A DNA stretch of 64,000 nt from Tuctoria greenei (GCA_036927565.1 JAYESD010000001.1:107179110-107243109), one strand, 5' to 3'; positions 19,985-31,647 are shown, counted from the first letter of the stretch. The notes: generated from the letters alone by a model not told the origin. Numbers and translations: made by a program.

Positions 19985-21343
19985 TTAACAAGGAGCTTCT
20001 TCATTATCTAGCACACATGGATCAACTTGCTCCTTTTGGGAGCCATTAGTTTCATCGAACACTACATCACGTGCTACTTCAACAAGTCTGGATGTCTTAT
20101 TGTAGACACGATAGGCATAAGTGTTCGAGTCATAACCAAGCAAGAAACCATCATATGACTTTGAAGCAAACTTTGAAGCCCTAGGCTTCTTGTTCAAAAT
20201 ATAGCATTTGGAACCGAAAACTCGAAAATATGAAATTTTAGGCTTGTTACCCGTGAGTAGCTCATAGAATGTCTTCTTGGGTAGTCGATGAAGATAAAGT
20301 TCATTTATGGCATGGCAAGCGGTGTTGACCGCTTCCGCCCAAAATCGATCCGAGGTCTTGTACTCATCGAGCATTGTTATTGCCATCTCTATGAGGGTTC
20401 GGTTCTTTCTTTCGACAACTCCGTTTTGTTGAGGGGAGTAAGGTGCTGAAAACTCGTGCTTTATGCCTTCTTCGTCTAGGTACTCCTCAACTTGTGTGTT
20501 CTTAAACTCTGTGCCATTGTCACTTCTAATGTTCTTGATTGTCAATGAAAATTCATTTAGAGCTTGCTTGAGGAATTTCTTCAAGATTCCTTGTGTTTCT
20601 GCCTTATCATGTAAAAAGAAAACCCAAGTGAACCGAGAAAAATCATCAATGACTACTAAACCAAATTTGTTACCGCCGATGCTTATGTAAGAAATTGGAC
20701 CAAATAAGTCCATGTGAAGTACCTCGAGCGGTCTTGTTGTAGTCATGACGTTCTTAGCGAGATGAGGTGCTCCAACTTGCTTCCCGGCTTGGCACGCGCT
20801 ACAAGGCCTTTCTTTCTCCAAAACAACATCCTTCAAACATCGGATGTGATTGCCCTTGAGGAGTTTTTGAAGATTCCTCATACCAACATGCGCTAGCCGT
20901 CTATGCCACAGCCAACCCATGATGGTCTTTGAAATCAAGCATGTGTCAAGTTTGGCTTTATCCTTGTTGAAGTCAACAAGATAAAGCTTTCGCTTTAACA
21001 TACCCTTGAAGGCAATGGAACCATCACTCCTCCTAAACACGGTCACACCCTCGTTAGTGAACAAGCAATTATAAACTTTGTCACGTAATTGAGATATGGA
21101 CAACAGGTTATAATCTAAGGAATCAACATGTAATACATGAGAAAGAGTGTGTTGTGGTGATATGGCAATTTTACCGGTACCGTGCACCTTTCCTTGACTA
21201 TTGTATCCAAAACAGATGCCCTCGCTTGGATCCTCATTTGCTTCATATTCAACGAACATCCTTCTTTCTCCGGTCATATGGTTGGTGCATCCACTGTCTA
21301 GCACCCATTTAGATCCACCGGGGGAATAGGCCTGCAAAAACAA
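19985..21343 (-). pseudogene. SIRE-A protease end and complete integrase
   Basis: 452 open codons. The protease active site is WVLDSGCTNHMTG (Asp16). Integrase zinc ligands are His147, His152, Cys181 and Cys184 (CSAC). The catalytic triad is Asp212 (HMDLFGP), Asp275 (SDNGTEF) and Glu311 (VVERKNRT), with normal spacing of 63 and 36. The C-terminal FRVFGSKCYILNK and GFLLGYDSNTYAYRVYN segments are complete. This is the best preserved part of SIRE-A. It does not share a frame with the gag stretch upstream. Confidence 0.9.
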
Positions 21344-21887
21344 ATGATGCCTTGGTTTTAGGTACCCAAGCTTCCTTGGGTCCTTTTAGGTTAGTCACAA
21401 GGGCTTTGGGCACCCACACATGAGACTTGGTGTTCCCATGGCATGGCCCAACATAATGAGCATAAACTTTGCCATAATTACTTCTCATTAATACATAAGA
21501 TGCATCGAAAGTTCTAAATAGTAACTATTGTCGTTTATACACAGGACTAGTCTGCGAGATCGGACTTGTCTGGAGGACCAGACATGTCCAGATCCCTACC
21601 AGACTAGTCCGGTGATCATGCACGTTGGATTCATTAATTTTGGATTTTCAAGTTTTAGAGGGTCTTCCCTTTACAAATACATTGCTCTCCATGTTATTCT
21701 TATGGCTTCTAGCATGTTGCTTTGCACCATAAGAGTAACCAATGCCATATTTGACATTTGGAGGTCTTGTGACCAAGTATGCACTACGTGCATATTTGAT
21801 CTTCTCCTTGTCAAATATGCAATTTTGTGTAGGATGCTTGTCCTTGGTAGAGGTTGACTTGTTTTTCAAACTGGTGTCAACTTTACC
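21344..21887 (-). pseudogene. SIRE-A gag-protease junction, decayed
   Basis: 21869-21648 continues the gag frame (Lys-rich, ends GRPSKT) and then stops; a frame change follows before protease. The non-open part holds four palindrome sites (see 21544-21610). In SIRE-B the matching region encodes a Lys/Pro-rich tail ending WVPKAKA. Confidence 0.6.
21544..21610. repeat. Four palindrome sites inside SIRE-A internal region
   Basis: GGACTAGTCT (21544), GGACTTGTCT (21562), AGACATGTCC (21580) and AGACTAGTCC (21601), spaced 18, 18 and 21. Same site family as the LTR arrays but between gag and protease. Confidence 0.75.
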
Positions 21888-22358
21888 TCATGTACAAGTG
21901 GAAGAAACTTTAGTTTTAATGGGTTGAGAAGGTGAACTTGAAGAGGATGAAGGGTCACCTTGCTTAAGTAACTCAACTTGCACTTCAAGGATCTTGTTAA
22001 CCTTGATTAGGTTAGCAAGTTCGTCCTTGATTGTATAATTTGAGTTGCTTAACTTCAAGCAAGCCTCCTTGCTTGAAGCTAAATCAAGCTCCAGTGACTT
22101 GCTTCGCTCCTTTTCAAGCTCTAGAAGTTTGTCAAGTTCAACATATTCCTCCTTTTGAGAGATAATCATGTGTTCTTGATGATGTATCAACTTCTCCTTC
22201 TCAACAAGTTGATCAAGTAAGAATTTCATTTTTGTGGCTGTTTTCTTATCTAACCCGATGAGCATATATTCATTATCACTATTAACTTCACTATCACTGG
22301 AATAGGAATGCACGAAAGATGGTTTTTTTGTTACCTTCCATTTACCTTCCTTTGCCAT
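21888..22358 (-). pseudogene. SIRE-A Gag coiled-coil segment
   Basis: 156 codons with a long Glu/Lys/Leu heptad region (KLIHHQEHMIISQKEEYVEL, then LELEKERSKSLELDL) and a Ser-rich end. SIRE-B has the same segment at 53643-53850. It is in frame with the zinc-knuckle segment upstream, separated by the stop at 22415-22413. It is likely the C-terminal Gag extension typical of the SIRE clade, possibly used in particle assembly. Confidence 0.78.
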
Positions 22359-22412
22359 GAGGCAAGTGTCGTTCCCCTTCCATGCGCCGAGAGTAGGGAA
22401 GAGAGTTGACTT

Positions 22413-22643
22413 CTAGGATGTCTCCTCGATGGCTATGCTAGCCATCTCTTCTTCTTCTCCTGATGAGGACTCATCATTTGAGTCCCAGTCTTTCCCTATA
22501 TGCGCTAGTTCGGCCCGTTTCTTCTTCTTGAAGAATTTATTGGGTTGAGGCTTGGCTTCTTTGGTCTTCTTCTTGTTCTCTTCATATGGGCAATCAACTA
22601 TAAAGTGGCTATACTCACCACAATTATAGCATGCCCGCCTCAA
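22413..22643 (-). pseudogene. SIRE-A Gag zinc knuckle
   Basis: Zinc knuckle CYNCGEYSHFIVDC with all four ligands, followed by a Lys-rich and then an acidic Ser-rich stretch. This part binds genomic RNA. It shares the frame of the gag N-terminal segment and is separated from it by a single stop at 22661-22659. Confidence 0.88.
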
Positions 22644-22658
22644 CTTTGGCTTTGATCT

Positions 22659-23765
22659 TTACTTGTATTTTCCTTCACTTGATTTAGCGCCTTGTCTCTT
22701 CTTCATCATCTTCTTGAATTTCTTCATGAACAGTATCATGTCATCTTCATCCAAATCACTACTTTCATCATCACCGTCTTCTTCTAGTTGTGCTTCTCGA
22801 GCTTCTTTAGACGAGGGCTTAAGGGTGGACTTTAGAGCGACCCCTTTCTTCTTTGCCGAGGTGAGGTCGACAATTTCCTTAACATGTTTAGCTTGTTTTT
22901 CCATCATCTCAAAGTTGATGATTTTCCCAAGTAGCTCATCAGGGGTCATCTTCTTGTATCTGGGGCTTTCTCGTATCATTGAGCATAAGGTGACATTGCG
23001 AGGCATGAAGGCTCTAAGGATGAGCTTCACTACCTCGTGGTCGTTCCACTTCTTGCTTACGTATGCTCGCACCTTGTTGATGAGCTTCTTTAATCGATTG
23101 TACATGTCTTGTGGCGACTCATCTTCTTTGATTGCGAATCTTCCCAGCTCGCCTTCAATCTTCTCGATCTTCGGTTCTCGCACATGAAGATCGCCTTCAT
23201 GTGCATTTTGCAATGCATCACATATTTCTTTTGCGATCTCGAGTCCATCCACTTTTGTACACTCATCACGACTGAGCGATGAAGTGATGACTGCCGCAGC
23301 TTGGGTGTTTCGATGGATGGCTTGCTCTTGACTAGGTGTGAGCTCGTCGTCATCATCCGGGATATCTATTTTTGTGCATACTATGTGCCACAAACTTGGA
23401 TTGAGAGAAATCAAATGCATTTTCATGTTTTGCCTCCACATTGAGTAGTCATTGCCATCAAAGTGTGGGGCTTTTCCAAGCGGAATAGATAGATAATGGT
23501 TGTTGTTATTATTTAGGTGATCATAGTTAAAAGGATATCGGGAGTAGTCGGTGTGACTACTCCCCTTCTTTCTCTTCTCATCTTCGATCTTCACCTTTCC
23601 CTTGGAAAGGGTGTTCTTCCTTAGGAGTGCCTTGAGTTCCAGCGTCTCCTCATCGTCATCCTCGAAGTCTTGAATGGCTTCGAGGAGCTTCTCCAATTTT
23701 TGGTTCTTGTCTGCATCAACCTTCTCTTGGTTTTTGCTCTTGTGCACGTCCTTCATGTCCGACAT
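22659..23765 (-). pseudogene. SIRE-A Gag main domain
   Basis: 368 codons starting MSDMKDVHKS, 40 bases past the primer site. The Copia Gag core is HFDGNDYSMWRQNMKMHLIS, then IEKIEGELGRFAIKEDESPQ and YNRLKKLINKV. The C-terminus is very acidic then basic. With the two downstream segments it forms one frame interrupted by two stops, so this was a single Gag of about 600 residues or more. Structural role: particle shell around the RNA. Confidence 0.9.
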
Positions 23766-23804
23766 GATCTCTTCGAGCGATTAGTCTCCTTCTTGAAGAA
23801 CCTT

Positions 23805-23816
23805 GCTCTGATACCA
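23805..23816 (-). other. Primer-binding site of SIRE-A
   Basis: The minus strand reads TGGTATCAGAGC, the initiator-Met tRNA primer site, two bases from the LTR end at 23819. Confidence 0.9.
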
Positions 23817-24587
23817 ATTGAATGTGGCCTAGAGGGGGGTGAATAGGCCTTTTTGAGTTTTGTCGGAACCTGCAACACATAACAACCAGATCAAAACTCG
23901 AGATATCGGACTAGTCCGGTCAAGTGCGGACTAGTCCGGTGTGTACCGACTAGGTTAATCAAGTTTGATCGATTAATTTGATTCTAGGATGTATGCAGCG
24001 AAAATATACTTGTAATTGAAGTGTTACATGATTATGAACTAGGGTATACGACAAGTTAATCTTATATTTGATGTTTCAATGTAAAGTAAGCAAGATTGAT
24101 TGAAACCCTAGATTGATATGATGTATAAGGACGATGAGCGCAAAGTAAAAACACAAGCAATTTATCCCGTGGTTAAGTTCCCACAGAGGCAACCTACATC
24201 CACGTTGAGGAGTCAACAAAAGGATCGGGTCTTCTCCAACCCTACCCTCGTCGGATCGCCACGAAGGCCAATCCTCTTCACTTATCACAAAGGGTAAATA
24301 ACCAAATTCAAGGGGCCTTCTCACACGTTGAGGGCTCCCCAATATTACAACAAGAACTCCACCAAGAACACTCTCGAAAGATTACAATGAAAACAAGAAG
24401 AGTGTGTTATGGAATCAAACCAAGAGCTCAATGAGTGATGAATCGTGTCTCTCCAATGTTCCAAAGTGTATACTCAAGGGATTGATCTTTGTAGCTTTTG
24501 ATTTCGTGGAGAGATGTGTTTTTGAGGCTCTTGGGAGGTGTGACGGCGCAAGGGGTCGAGAGAGTTAAAAGTTGGGTCGTGCACATC

Positions 24588-24595
24588 TATTTATA
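24588..24595 (-). promoter_or_regulatory. TATA box in SIRE-A LTR
   Basis: TATAAATA on the minus strand, immediately downstream (in element sense) of the palindrome array, which starts 40 bases away. The array therefore sits where an upstream activating region would. Confidence 0.6.
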
Positions 24596-24634
24596 TGGGG
24601 TTTCTAAAAGTGACCATTAGGGTTTAGGAATATC

Positions 24635-25112
24635 GGACTAGTCCGTGCTGGACACCGGACTAGTTCGGTGTGCTGTGTGTAGCAAACCCTAGGTGTCCCG
24701 AAATATCGGACTAGTCCGGTTAGAAGCGGACTTGTCCGATTTTGCTTCTGGAAATCTTCGGACTAGTCCGATAATCATCGTTCTTGTCCGGATCAGTGAA
24801 ACCCTAAGTGAATTGGGTGACAAGTCCGCACTTGGAGGACTTGTCCAATTTAGGTCAGAGGGTTTTTGGACTAGTCCGTGCCAATATTGGACTTGTCCGA
24901 TTTTCATCAGAATGATATCGGACTAGTCCATTGTGTGATCGGACTTGTCCGATTTTGTGCAACTTGTGAACTGTTTTGAGGACTAGTGCGCACTGGGGAG
25001 GACTAGTACGATTCTAGTCAGAGGGATATTAGACTAGTCCGTGGTGATATCGTACTTGTCCGATCTTATGCAGAAAGATATGGGACTAGTCTGGTGTCAA
25101 TTAGACTAGTCC
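24635..25112. repeat. Phased palindrome array, SIRE-A LTR
   Basis: Ten-base sites start at 24635, 24657, 24708, 24728, 24760, 24780, 24818, 24837, 24868, 24889, 24920, 24941, 24980, 25000, 25031, 25052, 25083 and 25103. Most intervals are 19-22 or 31-32, giving a 51-53 bp period; the other three are 38, 39 and 51. TCAGA or TCTGG words recur in the longer spacers. The geometry equals that of the Tekay-A array, although the element is Copia. Confidence 0.9.
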
Positions 25113-25374
25113 GGTCCTGTACAAACTTGTGCAATGTGTGTGATTATTTGTGCTTGAGCTCTTGGGGTGTGTTTCCTTAACACACTCCCACATAATGATC
25201 TACTACACTTGTTCCTTGAGCTCTTTTCCACATTGCTCCTCATTCTCCTTTCTTTTTGGCTCTTTGCTCATTTTCTCATTTAAAACCTGTGCTCATCTCA
25301 ACAAAGTGGTTAGGATCTCATTTGCTTGTCATAAATCATCCAAAACCCACAAGGGATTCCTAGATGCACTTTCA

Positions 25375-25790
25375 CACTCTACAAGCCGTCTTCGACAAGC
25401 TGCGCATCACGCGCACCAAGCTGAACCCAGACAAGTGTGTTTTCGGGGTTAGCTCCGGGAAGCTCCTCAGATTCTTGGTGACTCGTTAAGGAATTGAGGC
25501 AAACCCGGTAAAGATCAAGGCTATAGAAGATATGCGGCCCCCAGCCCGCATCAAGGATGACCAGAAACTAACTGGATGTTTAGTTGCGCTCAGCTGGTTC
25601 ATCTCAAGACTGGCGGAGCGGGCACTTCCCTTCTTCAAGCTATTGAGGAAGATCAGGCCTTTCCGTTGGTCCAAAGAAGCAGAAAAAGCATTCCAAGAGC
25701 TCAAGCAGCTCCTCACCCCAGTACCAATCTTGGTCGCTCCGAACCCCAGTGAGCCTCTACTGCTTTGTATTTTTGCTTACGGAGGTTGAC
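25375..25790 (+). pseudogene. Tat-B reverse transcriptase, C-terminal fragment
   Basis: Opens with QAVFDKLRITRTKLNPDKCV, just past the YVDD motif in the Tat-A counterpart, so the insertion of SIRE-A removed the active site from this fragment. The thumb segments KIKAIEDMRPPARIKD and LVALSWFISRLAERALPFF follow. A stop lies at about 25488. It leads into RNase H at 25690-25790 (AFQELKQLLTPVPILVAPNP). Confidence 0.87.
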
Positions 25791-26160
25791 AACATGGTCC
25801 TGGTCACAGAAAGACCAGAGCCACTACTAATTTAGGAGCCCAGACACCTCCAGGAAGGTCCGGAGCTACCTGAAGGCGAGTTTGGGTCCTATCCCCCAGA
25901 CACGTATCTTCAAGGCAAAATGCTAGAGAATCAACCTCTCTCATCTGAGGGAGTTCACACAACTGTTCAAGAATATTCGGACACCTCTGAGAGGATTCAG
26001 ACTGAACAATAAGAAGTTTTGGACACCTATGAGAAGCTCTGAGAAAATCAACAGAAAGGTCCAGACCTCTCTAGTAAGGTCCGGGTTGATGGAGAAGAAG
26101 CCCCGGGCCTCTCCTAGAGGGTCTAGACTGTCCAGCGTCTAGTGTACTTCATCAGCGAAG
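25791..26160 (+). repeat. Tat-B RNase H insertion with degenerate inverted repeats
   Basis: Units like GACACCTCCAGGAAGGTCCGG recur near 25838, 25978, 26022, 26061 and 26108. They are more decayed than in Tat-A and contain stops. Same location inside the first RNase H. Confidence 0.65.
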
Positions 26161-26440
26161 TACTCCACGATGCCAAGACTTGATACATTGAGGTGCATAA
26201 GCTGCTTTATGCAGTTCTTATTGCCTCAAGGAAGCTTCATCATTACTTTCATGCCCACAAGATATAAGTGGTAACTTCTTACCCACTGCGTGCCATACTG
26301 CACAATCCCAACTCTACTGGGAACATTGCCAAGTGGGCACTAAAGTTGGCAAAATTCGATATCGAGTTCCTGCCGCGACAAGCTATCAAGAGTAAAGCCT
26401 TGGCTGATTTCGTAGTGGAGTGGACGCCTTCTCCATCAAA
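26161..26440 (+). pseudogene. Tat-B first RNase H, second half
   Basis: Segments HKLLYAVLIASRKLHHYFH, NIAKWALKLAKFDIEFLPRQ and KSKALADFVVEWTPSPSN. A stop occurs near 26264; the rest is open from 26268. Normally this domain removes RNA from the RNA-DNA hybrid during reverse transcription. Confidence 0.82.
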
Positions 26441-26454
26441 TCCCCGGGGCCCCA

Positions 26455-26900
26455 GTGACCAGAAGTCGGAACCCAAGGTTCTGGTCTCCACCGAGCCTCA
26501 TTGGTCCCTCTACTTTGACGGCTCTGTGCAGAAGCAGGGGGACAGAGCTGGAATACTTCTCCTCGCTCTGACCGGGGAGAAGGTCAAATACATGGTGCAC
26601 CTTGATTTCAAGGCGACCAATAACATGCCGGAGTATGAAGATCTCATCTATGGGCTCAAGGTGGTGCTATCTTATGGAGTCAAGCAGATGCTAGTGAAGG
26701 GTGACTCGCAGCTCATCATCAAGCAAGTCAAACGCAAATGCAGCTGCAACAACCCTCGACTCGTTGCTTATCTCCTTAACGTATAGAAGCTCAAGAAGAA
26801 TTTCAATGTCCTGGACCTCTACCATGTCCAGTGTCTCAACAACGCAGAAGCTGACAAACTCTCGACGAAAGCTTCAACCAAAGCTTTGGCTCCCGACAGA
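26455..26900 (+). pseudogene. Tat-B archaeal-type RNase H
   Basis: Motifs LYFDGSVQKQGD (Asp), MPEYEDLIYGL (Glu), VKGDSQLIIKQV (Asp) and NNAEADKLS (last acidic site). One stop at 26784-26786 breaks the last third. The first Asp is intact, unlike the FDDS variant of Tat-A. 26900-27060 is a decayed linker. Confidence 0.83.
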
Positions 26901-27059
26901 GTCTTTCTCCAAAAATTGTCAAGACCAACCGCTCAGCCCACTGAACTGAGTGAAGGGGGAGAGACCAACACCTCAAAGCTGGCGGTCTTGGTGGCCCTCT
27001 TACCATGGCATCCACAAAGGGTCGTAGGTGCTGCAGGAAGCTCCGAGCAACCGAACACG

Positions 27060-28330
27060 CAAGACTCATAAGCTCAAGTTAGCTCCTATGCATAGATCTC
27101 AGAGATACGGAGCTACTTGAAAGACAATAACCTTCCTAAAGACGGCGTATCCGCTGACCAGATCATTAGATTGGCTAAAAGATACACGCTGGTAGAAGGG
27201 GATCTCTACCAGTGCGGTGCCAACAGTGTCCTAATGCGGTGCATTGCAAGGGAAGAAGGTCGCGAGCTACTCGCGGAAATCCATGTAGGCAGGTGTGGGA
27301 AGCATGCATCTTCTCGTGCGTTGGTTAGTAAATACTTTTGGCATAGCTTTTACTAGCCTACATCACTCCAGGGTGCAGTTGTGTTGGTGAAAAAGTGTGA
27401 AGTCTGCCAATTCCACGCAAAACAAATTCATACACCAGCTAAGTCACTGCAAATGATACCTCCTACATGGCCATTCGCTGTGTGGGGCATGGACATTTTG
27501 GGACCTTTCCAAAAGCCGTAAGAAGTTACAAGTACCTGTATGTTGCCATCGACAAGTTCACCAAGTGGTCAGAAGCAACTCCAGTTGTGACTATCAATAA
27601 GCAATCAACTATCAAGTTCTTGAAGTCCATAGTCTACAGATTTGGATTCCCAACAGAGTCATCACTGACAATGGAACCCAATTTACAAGTGCAGCATTTC
27701 AAGAGTATTGCGAAGACCTCGGCATTCAAGTCAGCTACGTATCAGTAGCCACCTGGCAAGTAATGGCCAAGCCGAGAGAGCAAATGCAGAAATACTAAAA
27801 GGACTCAAGACGCGCACTTATGAGCGCCTGAAAAAACATGGAGCATCCAAGATCGTGGAGCTTCCGTCTGCACTGTGGGCAAGCAGGACAACACCTAACC
27901 GGTCTACTGGAGAGACACCCTTCTTACAGGTGTACGAAGCTGAAGCAGTTCTTCCTCCGGAGATCACCATGGGGTCACTCCGGGTCTGAACCTTCGATGA
28001 AGCCGTGCAAGACCAGCTACGGCATGAAGACTTGACCTCGTCGATGAGGTAAGGTGCCAAACTGCTGTTCAGAATGCATGTTATCGCCAAGCGCTCCGGC
28101 GTTATCATCAAAGGAATGTGCGCAACCGACAGCTCAAAGAAGGCGATCCGGTGCTGCGGAGAATACTAACTCGTAAAGGGATGAACAAACTTTCCCCCAG
28201 CTGGGAAAGTTCGTTCTGAGTGATCAAAGTATCCCATCCTGGATGCGTTCGCTTGGCAACTAAGGATGGGACCCCGCTTCCCAATACTTGTAACATCGAG
28301 CACATCCGTAAGTTTTATGCTTAGTATCAA
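27060..28330 (+). pseudogene. Tat-B integrase
   Basis: The zinc-binding part is at 27117-27430 (EIHVGRCGKHASS, then KKCEVCQFHAKQ). Core motifs are GMDILGPF near 27490, TDNGTQF near 27670 (split by a frameshift) and GQAERANAEILKGL near 27765 with the catalytic Glu. The C-terminal part (RTFDEAVQDQL, then decayed sequence) runs to about 28330. All three acidic residues can be recognised, but at least four stops or frameshifts separate them. Confidence 0.85.
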
Positions 28331-29071
28331 GGAGGTGAGTCTGTAATTACACACAATGTAACTTATAGAGTCCAAACAGAGGGTCGAGTAGGTCCTCCGG
28401 GAGAACATCTGGACCCCTCCGGAGGGTCTAGGAAGTTCAAGCAACACCTGACACAGTCACAACACTAAAAGTGTAGCTACCTGCCCTTGGTTAGTACAAG
28501 ATGTATAGCACACTTTGCGTGGTTCTGTACCCTAAGTGTGTCCTTGTCTCCCTTATAATTCAAACCTATAATGGAAGACATTGTTGTGTGAAAGCAGACT
28601 CCACGTGCATTAATTTTGTATAGGCTCAATTACTTTTATTATCCTTTTTCTCATTGTCTATAATGAAAATGTGCAATTCTTTTTGACCTTTAGTCAAAGT
28701 TACTCATATGTTGTACAAGTTGTATTGTTGGTTTTTTAGCATCTTAGCAATGTTGGACGGTCTACTCGCCTGAACACCAAGCCAACACAGGTCTGGAGTG
28801 TGCTATCGACTTAGTCTTGTCCAGCACCCTAAGTACGCCACTCTACCTACATTCCAGCGGGCCTCAGTAGAGCGGGTCCTAAAGGCATTCGGATCTAGAA
28901 AGATTGCATTAATGTACTTGTTATCATATCGAGTTTCTTCGGATCTAAAAATTCAAATAAGAATAGTAAGTCACAAAAGAGTTATAGACGAGAGGACAAA
29001 TTTTATGGTTCTTCTTGTCTTTGATGCGCGGGAAAAATGAAAACTCATGACGATGGTGGACGATGCCGGAG
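28331..29071 (+). other. Tat-B spacer between integrase and repeat block
   Basis: No coding potential that I can support. Includes a GGACCCCTCCGGAGGGTC unit near 28410 and A/T-rich DNA (28600-28740). Confidence 0.6.
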
Positions 29072-29190
29072 CTACTAAGTTTCGACATCCCCCAAGGGGG
29101 CTCGCCGTTGGCGTTTCAAACGTTGAAAGCGAGCGCCGTCAGAGCTAACAAGCTCCGATAACTCCCATGGGGGCCAGCCATCGACGTGAA
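29072..29190 (+). repeat. Left part of 71-bp tandem repeat in Tat-B
   Basis: Two units with the words CGCCGT..GCG, GCGCCGTCAGAG and AAGCTCCGA. Spacing between equivalent points (29101 and 29174) is 73 bp. It continues on the far side of Tekay-B at 39845. Confidence 0.75.
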
Positions 29191-29264
29191 GCATAATGAC
29201 AATTCAAGCAAAGACAGTGAAGAAATCAACCCGAGGGGATTCGTCAACTTATTCTACATTGATG

Positions 29265-29269
29265 GTGGA
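29265..29269. repeat. Target site duplication of Tekay-B, left
   Basis: GTGGA immediately before the LTR start at 29270; identical to 39832-39836. Confidence 0.95.
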
Positions 29270-31606
29270 TGAGGCGTCCCGACCCGATGATCGGAACTAA
29301 ACCTGTAATATAATACCAGAAACTAGGTTCGGTACAATATATTACAATCCAAGTGGAACCAAATCATACAAAGCTTTATTACAGCGGAATAATCTTATGG
29401 ATAATAACGATAACAGCTAACAGGAACGCGATAATAGTCAACATCACGGAGGCGATTAGCTCCTCCTCGCACATGGTTCCACCTTTGCCACTTGAGTGCG
29501 GACGCGACCCTACTCGAAGTCCTCCGGCAGAAAGTCAGGATCCTCTGAAGATATTAGCAACGTTTGAGTACGAAGGTACTCAGCAAGATATTAATGTGAT
29601 GCACAAATAATAATGCAACCCAATGCAACCAAACGTCTCACCCAGAGACATCCATCATCTCAAAATCACAGTAGGTAGCTTGCTAGTTGTCAGGACCACA
29701 CCATAACCCGTCCCTTACCAAGGACATGACCAGTTCGAACGGATTTTACACTCTGCAGAGGTTGTACACAACACACACGCACAGAACTATCCAAAGATAG
29801 TTTGTCATAACCGACACCTAGTCGGAGCATCACCCTATACAGTCGCCCTCAAACCCCGGGTCATGACTAGTATCAGTCCACACCCAAGAACCATCCACCG
29901 TAGACGACTGTCAAGGCTAGCCACTAGGATTAGGCTACGCCCTGCCCATACAGGATCATGTGGGTATACTAAAGAAGTTAAGTGAGATGTCAAAACAACT
30001 CGGTCCTTAAGGTTCACCAGGGCAGCCACCATACACCAAGCCAGAATTGTAAGTCTACCACCACGGTAGCCTTACCCAACACCAACCCGTCTGCCCTAGT
30101 CTCAATATCCAGTCTGCCCTCACCCAATGTACATTCAACACCATCATCAGCATCATAGCATCATATCAATATGCAATCATAAAAATCAGCATGGCTTCTC
30201 TCTGTCACTTGAGTCACTAGTACTCGCAAATGCAATAATATAGTATATTTGATAACAACGGATAATCCTCACATAGGTGCAACATGACAAAGAAAGGGGC
30301 AATGCAACTTGCCTTCACTACTGTCTTCCGCGGCGTAGTTCTCCTGGTCTTGTTGCGGCTCCGGGTTCTCCTCCGGCACTTGCTCTGAGTCGACACACGC
30401 GCACACAAGCAAACATGCAAGCAAAACAAATATCTATTCAATACCTCACACAAAAATAGTCGTATTGACTATATAATGATTAATATGATTTTTAAAGGAA
30501 GAATCATGTTAAACGGAGTTCGTAAGAGTGATTTACAGCTTCTACAATGTGATGGCTAGATAAATTCCAAAAATAAAATAACTAGGAAAATGGTTGCTGG
30601 TCTCGTTGGTTTGCTGCAAGGCCGAAACGCTCCTGCTCTTTAGGCCTGTGCTGACACAAGCAAGCCCACTAATTAAGTACTAATAACTACTAATAACAGG
30701 GGGGTTAGCTGCTGTGCTTGGTTCCGGCGTGGGCTTCATATGTTTATGGGCTGATGTACTTGGATACGTACGTGAGGCAGCAGCCTTGTTGCTGCATGGA
30801 GCGTGGGCCACCAGGACTAATCAACGTTTAGTTAATGATGGGCCAGCTAATACATGGATCTACTATACCGGTAAGCCCAGCTAACAACGACCTCCTACGG
30901 GACGCTACAGAGAGTTCGTCTTCCTCAGTACCGGCAGCCATGGCTGCTCAGGAGCTTCGGTCAGGGAGGAAAATAGAGGCAGATGGTGGCCAAAAATTAT
31001 GGGAAAAGCAAGCACAGACCAAACTCATTCTTTGGAGGTGCAGATTTGGGAGGTGACTATGGAAACTTGCTGCTGCAACGGTGAGGGCTTACCTTGGAAC
31101 CAGCTGAAGCAGAGACGACCCCTCGCCAGAGAACAACGCTCGGCTGCGCTGTACGGGAGAAACGGTGGAGACGAGTGAGGATAAGAACTAGGAGGCTGGG
31201 TAGATATTTTATACAGGCAGAAGATTGGTAGGTAGGTAATTGGGTAGATGAAGGAATTAATTTCACAGCAGATATGCTCAAGCTCTGGTCGCTCCTTTGC
31301 GTGTGCATGCGATGGCGCGGGTCTCACGGCAATGGAATCACCGCCGGCGTGCACGGCGAGTCTGCCGGACGGTGCGTCGGCTAGCTGGTGGCGCGGCGCA
31401 GGCGATGGGACGCTACGGTCGCGGTTCGCAGCGCACAGACTAAGAGGCTAATAAAGAGCGCGCGCCAAGGGCGGACGGCTTGCCAGTCATAGATTTAAGT
31501 TGTTTGACAATAAATTTTTATTATTTTATTTAATTATATTTACTTATTTACGCATTGATTATTGTATAAATATATTTTATTTATTTATGAAAAACGGGAT
31601 GTTACA
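29270..31606 (-). repeat. Tekay-B 3' LTR
   Basis: TG at 29270 and CA at 31606 on the plus strand. Next to the polypurine tract. Matches 37495-39831 nearly base for base. Confidence 0.96.
31205..31213 (-). promoter_or_regulatory. TATA box in Tekay-B 3' LTR
   Basis: TATAAAATA on the minus strand; the same word is at 39430-39438. Confidence 0.55.
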
Positions 31607-31607
31607 G

Positions 31608-31620
31608 ACCTACTCCACTT
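31608..31620 (-). other. Polypurine tract of Tekay-B
   Basis: The minus strand reads AAGTGGAGTAGGT just before the 3' LTR; it aligns with the AAGGGGGGTAGGT of Tekay-A. Confidence 0.8.
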
Positions 31621-31647
31621 AAAATGAATCTCGTCATCGAGATTCGG

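Larger units (their letters stand above)
19287..25374 (-). mobile_element. SIRE-A: Ty1/Copia element, 3' half outside window
   Basis: Minus-strand order: 5' LTR (25374-23819), Met-type primer site, gag with zinc knuckle and coiled coil, protease, integrase, then reverse transcriptase cut at 19287 by Tat-A. The integrase-before-RT order defines Copia. The long gag tail and LTR words (TGAAAGTGCATCTAGG start) match SIRE-B, which carries a post-pol ORF. The missing part should lie left of the window, beyond Tat-A. Right flank is Tat-B reverse transcriptase. Confidence 0.88.
23819..25374 (-). repeat. SIRE-A 5' LTR
   Basis: 1556 bp. Starts TGAAAGTGCATCTAGG at 25374 and ends CCACATTCA at 23819 on the minus strand. 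The start word is shared with both SIRE-B LTRs. It contains a pair of palindrome sites near 23906-23940 and the array at 24635-25112. Confidence 0.9.

Noticed and set aside
28331..29071. Possible captured host gene fragment in the Tat-B spacer
   Set aside because: No reading frame longer than about 80 codons and no recognisable exon. It is bounded on both sides by Tat sequence, so it is best read as element spacer.
29353..29610. Small ORF in the Tekay-B LTR (also at 37578-37835) as a host gene or microprotein
   Set aside because: Both copies sit at the same LTR position, and the reading does not extend or match any domain.
31025..31354. Paired ORFs in the two Tekay-B LTRs (31025-31354 and 39265-39579)
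   Set aside because: Identical by LTR descent. The pairs differ in end point and show no domain.
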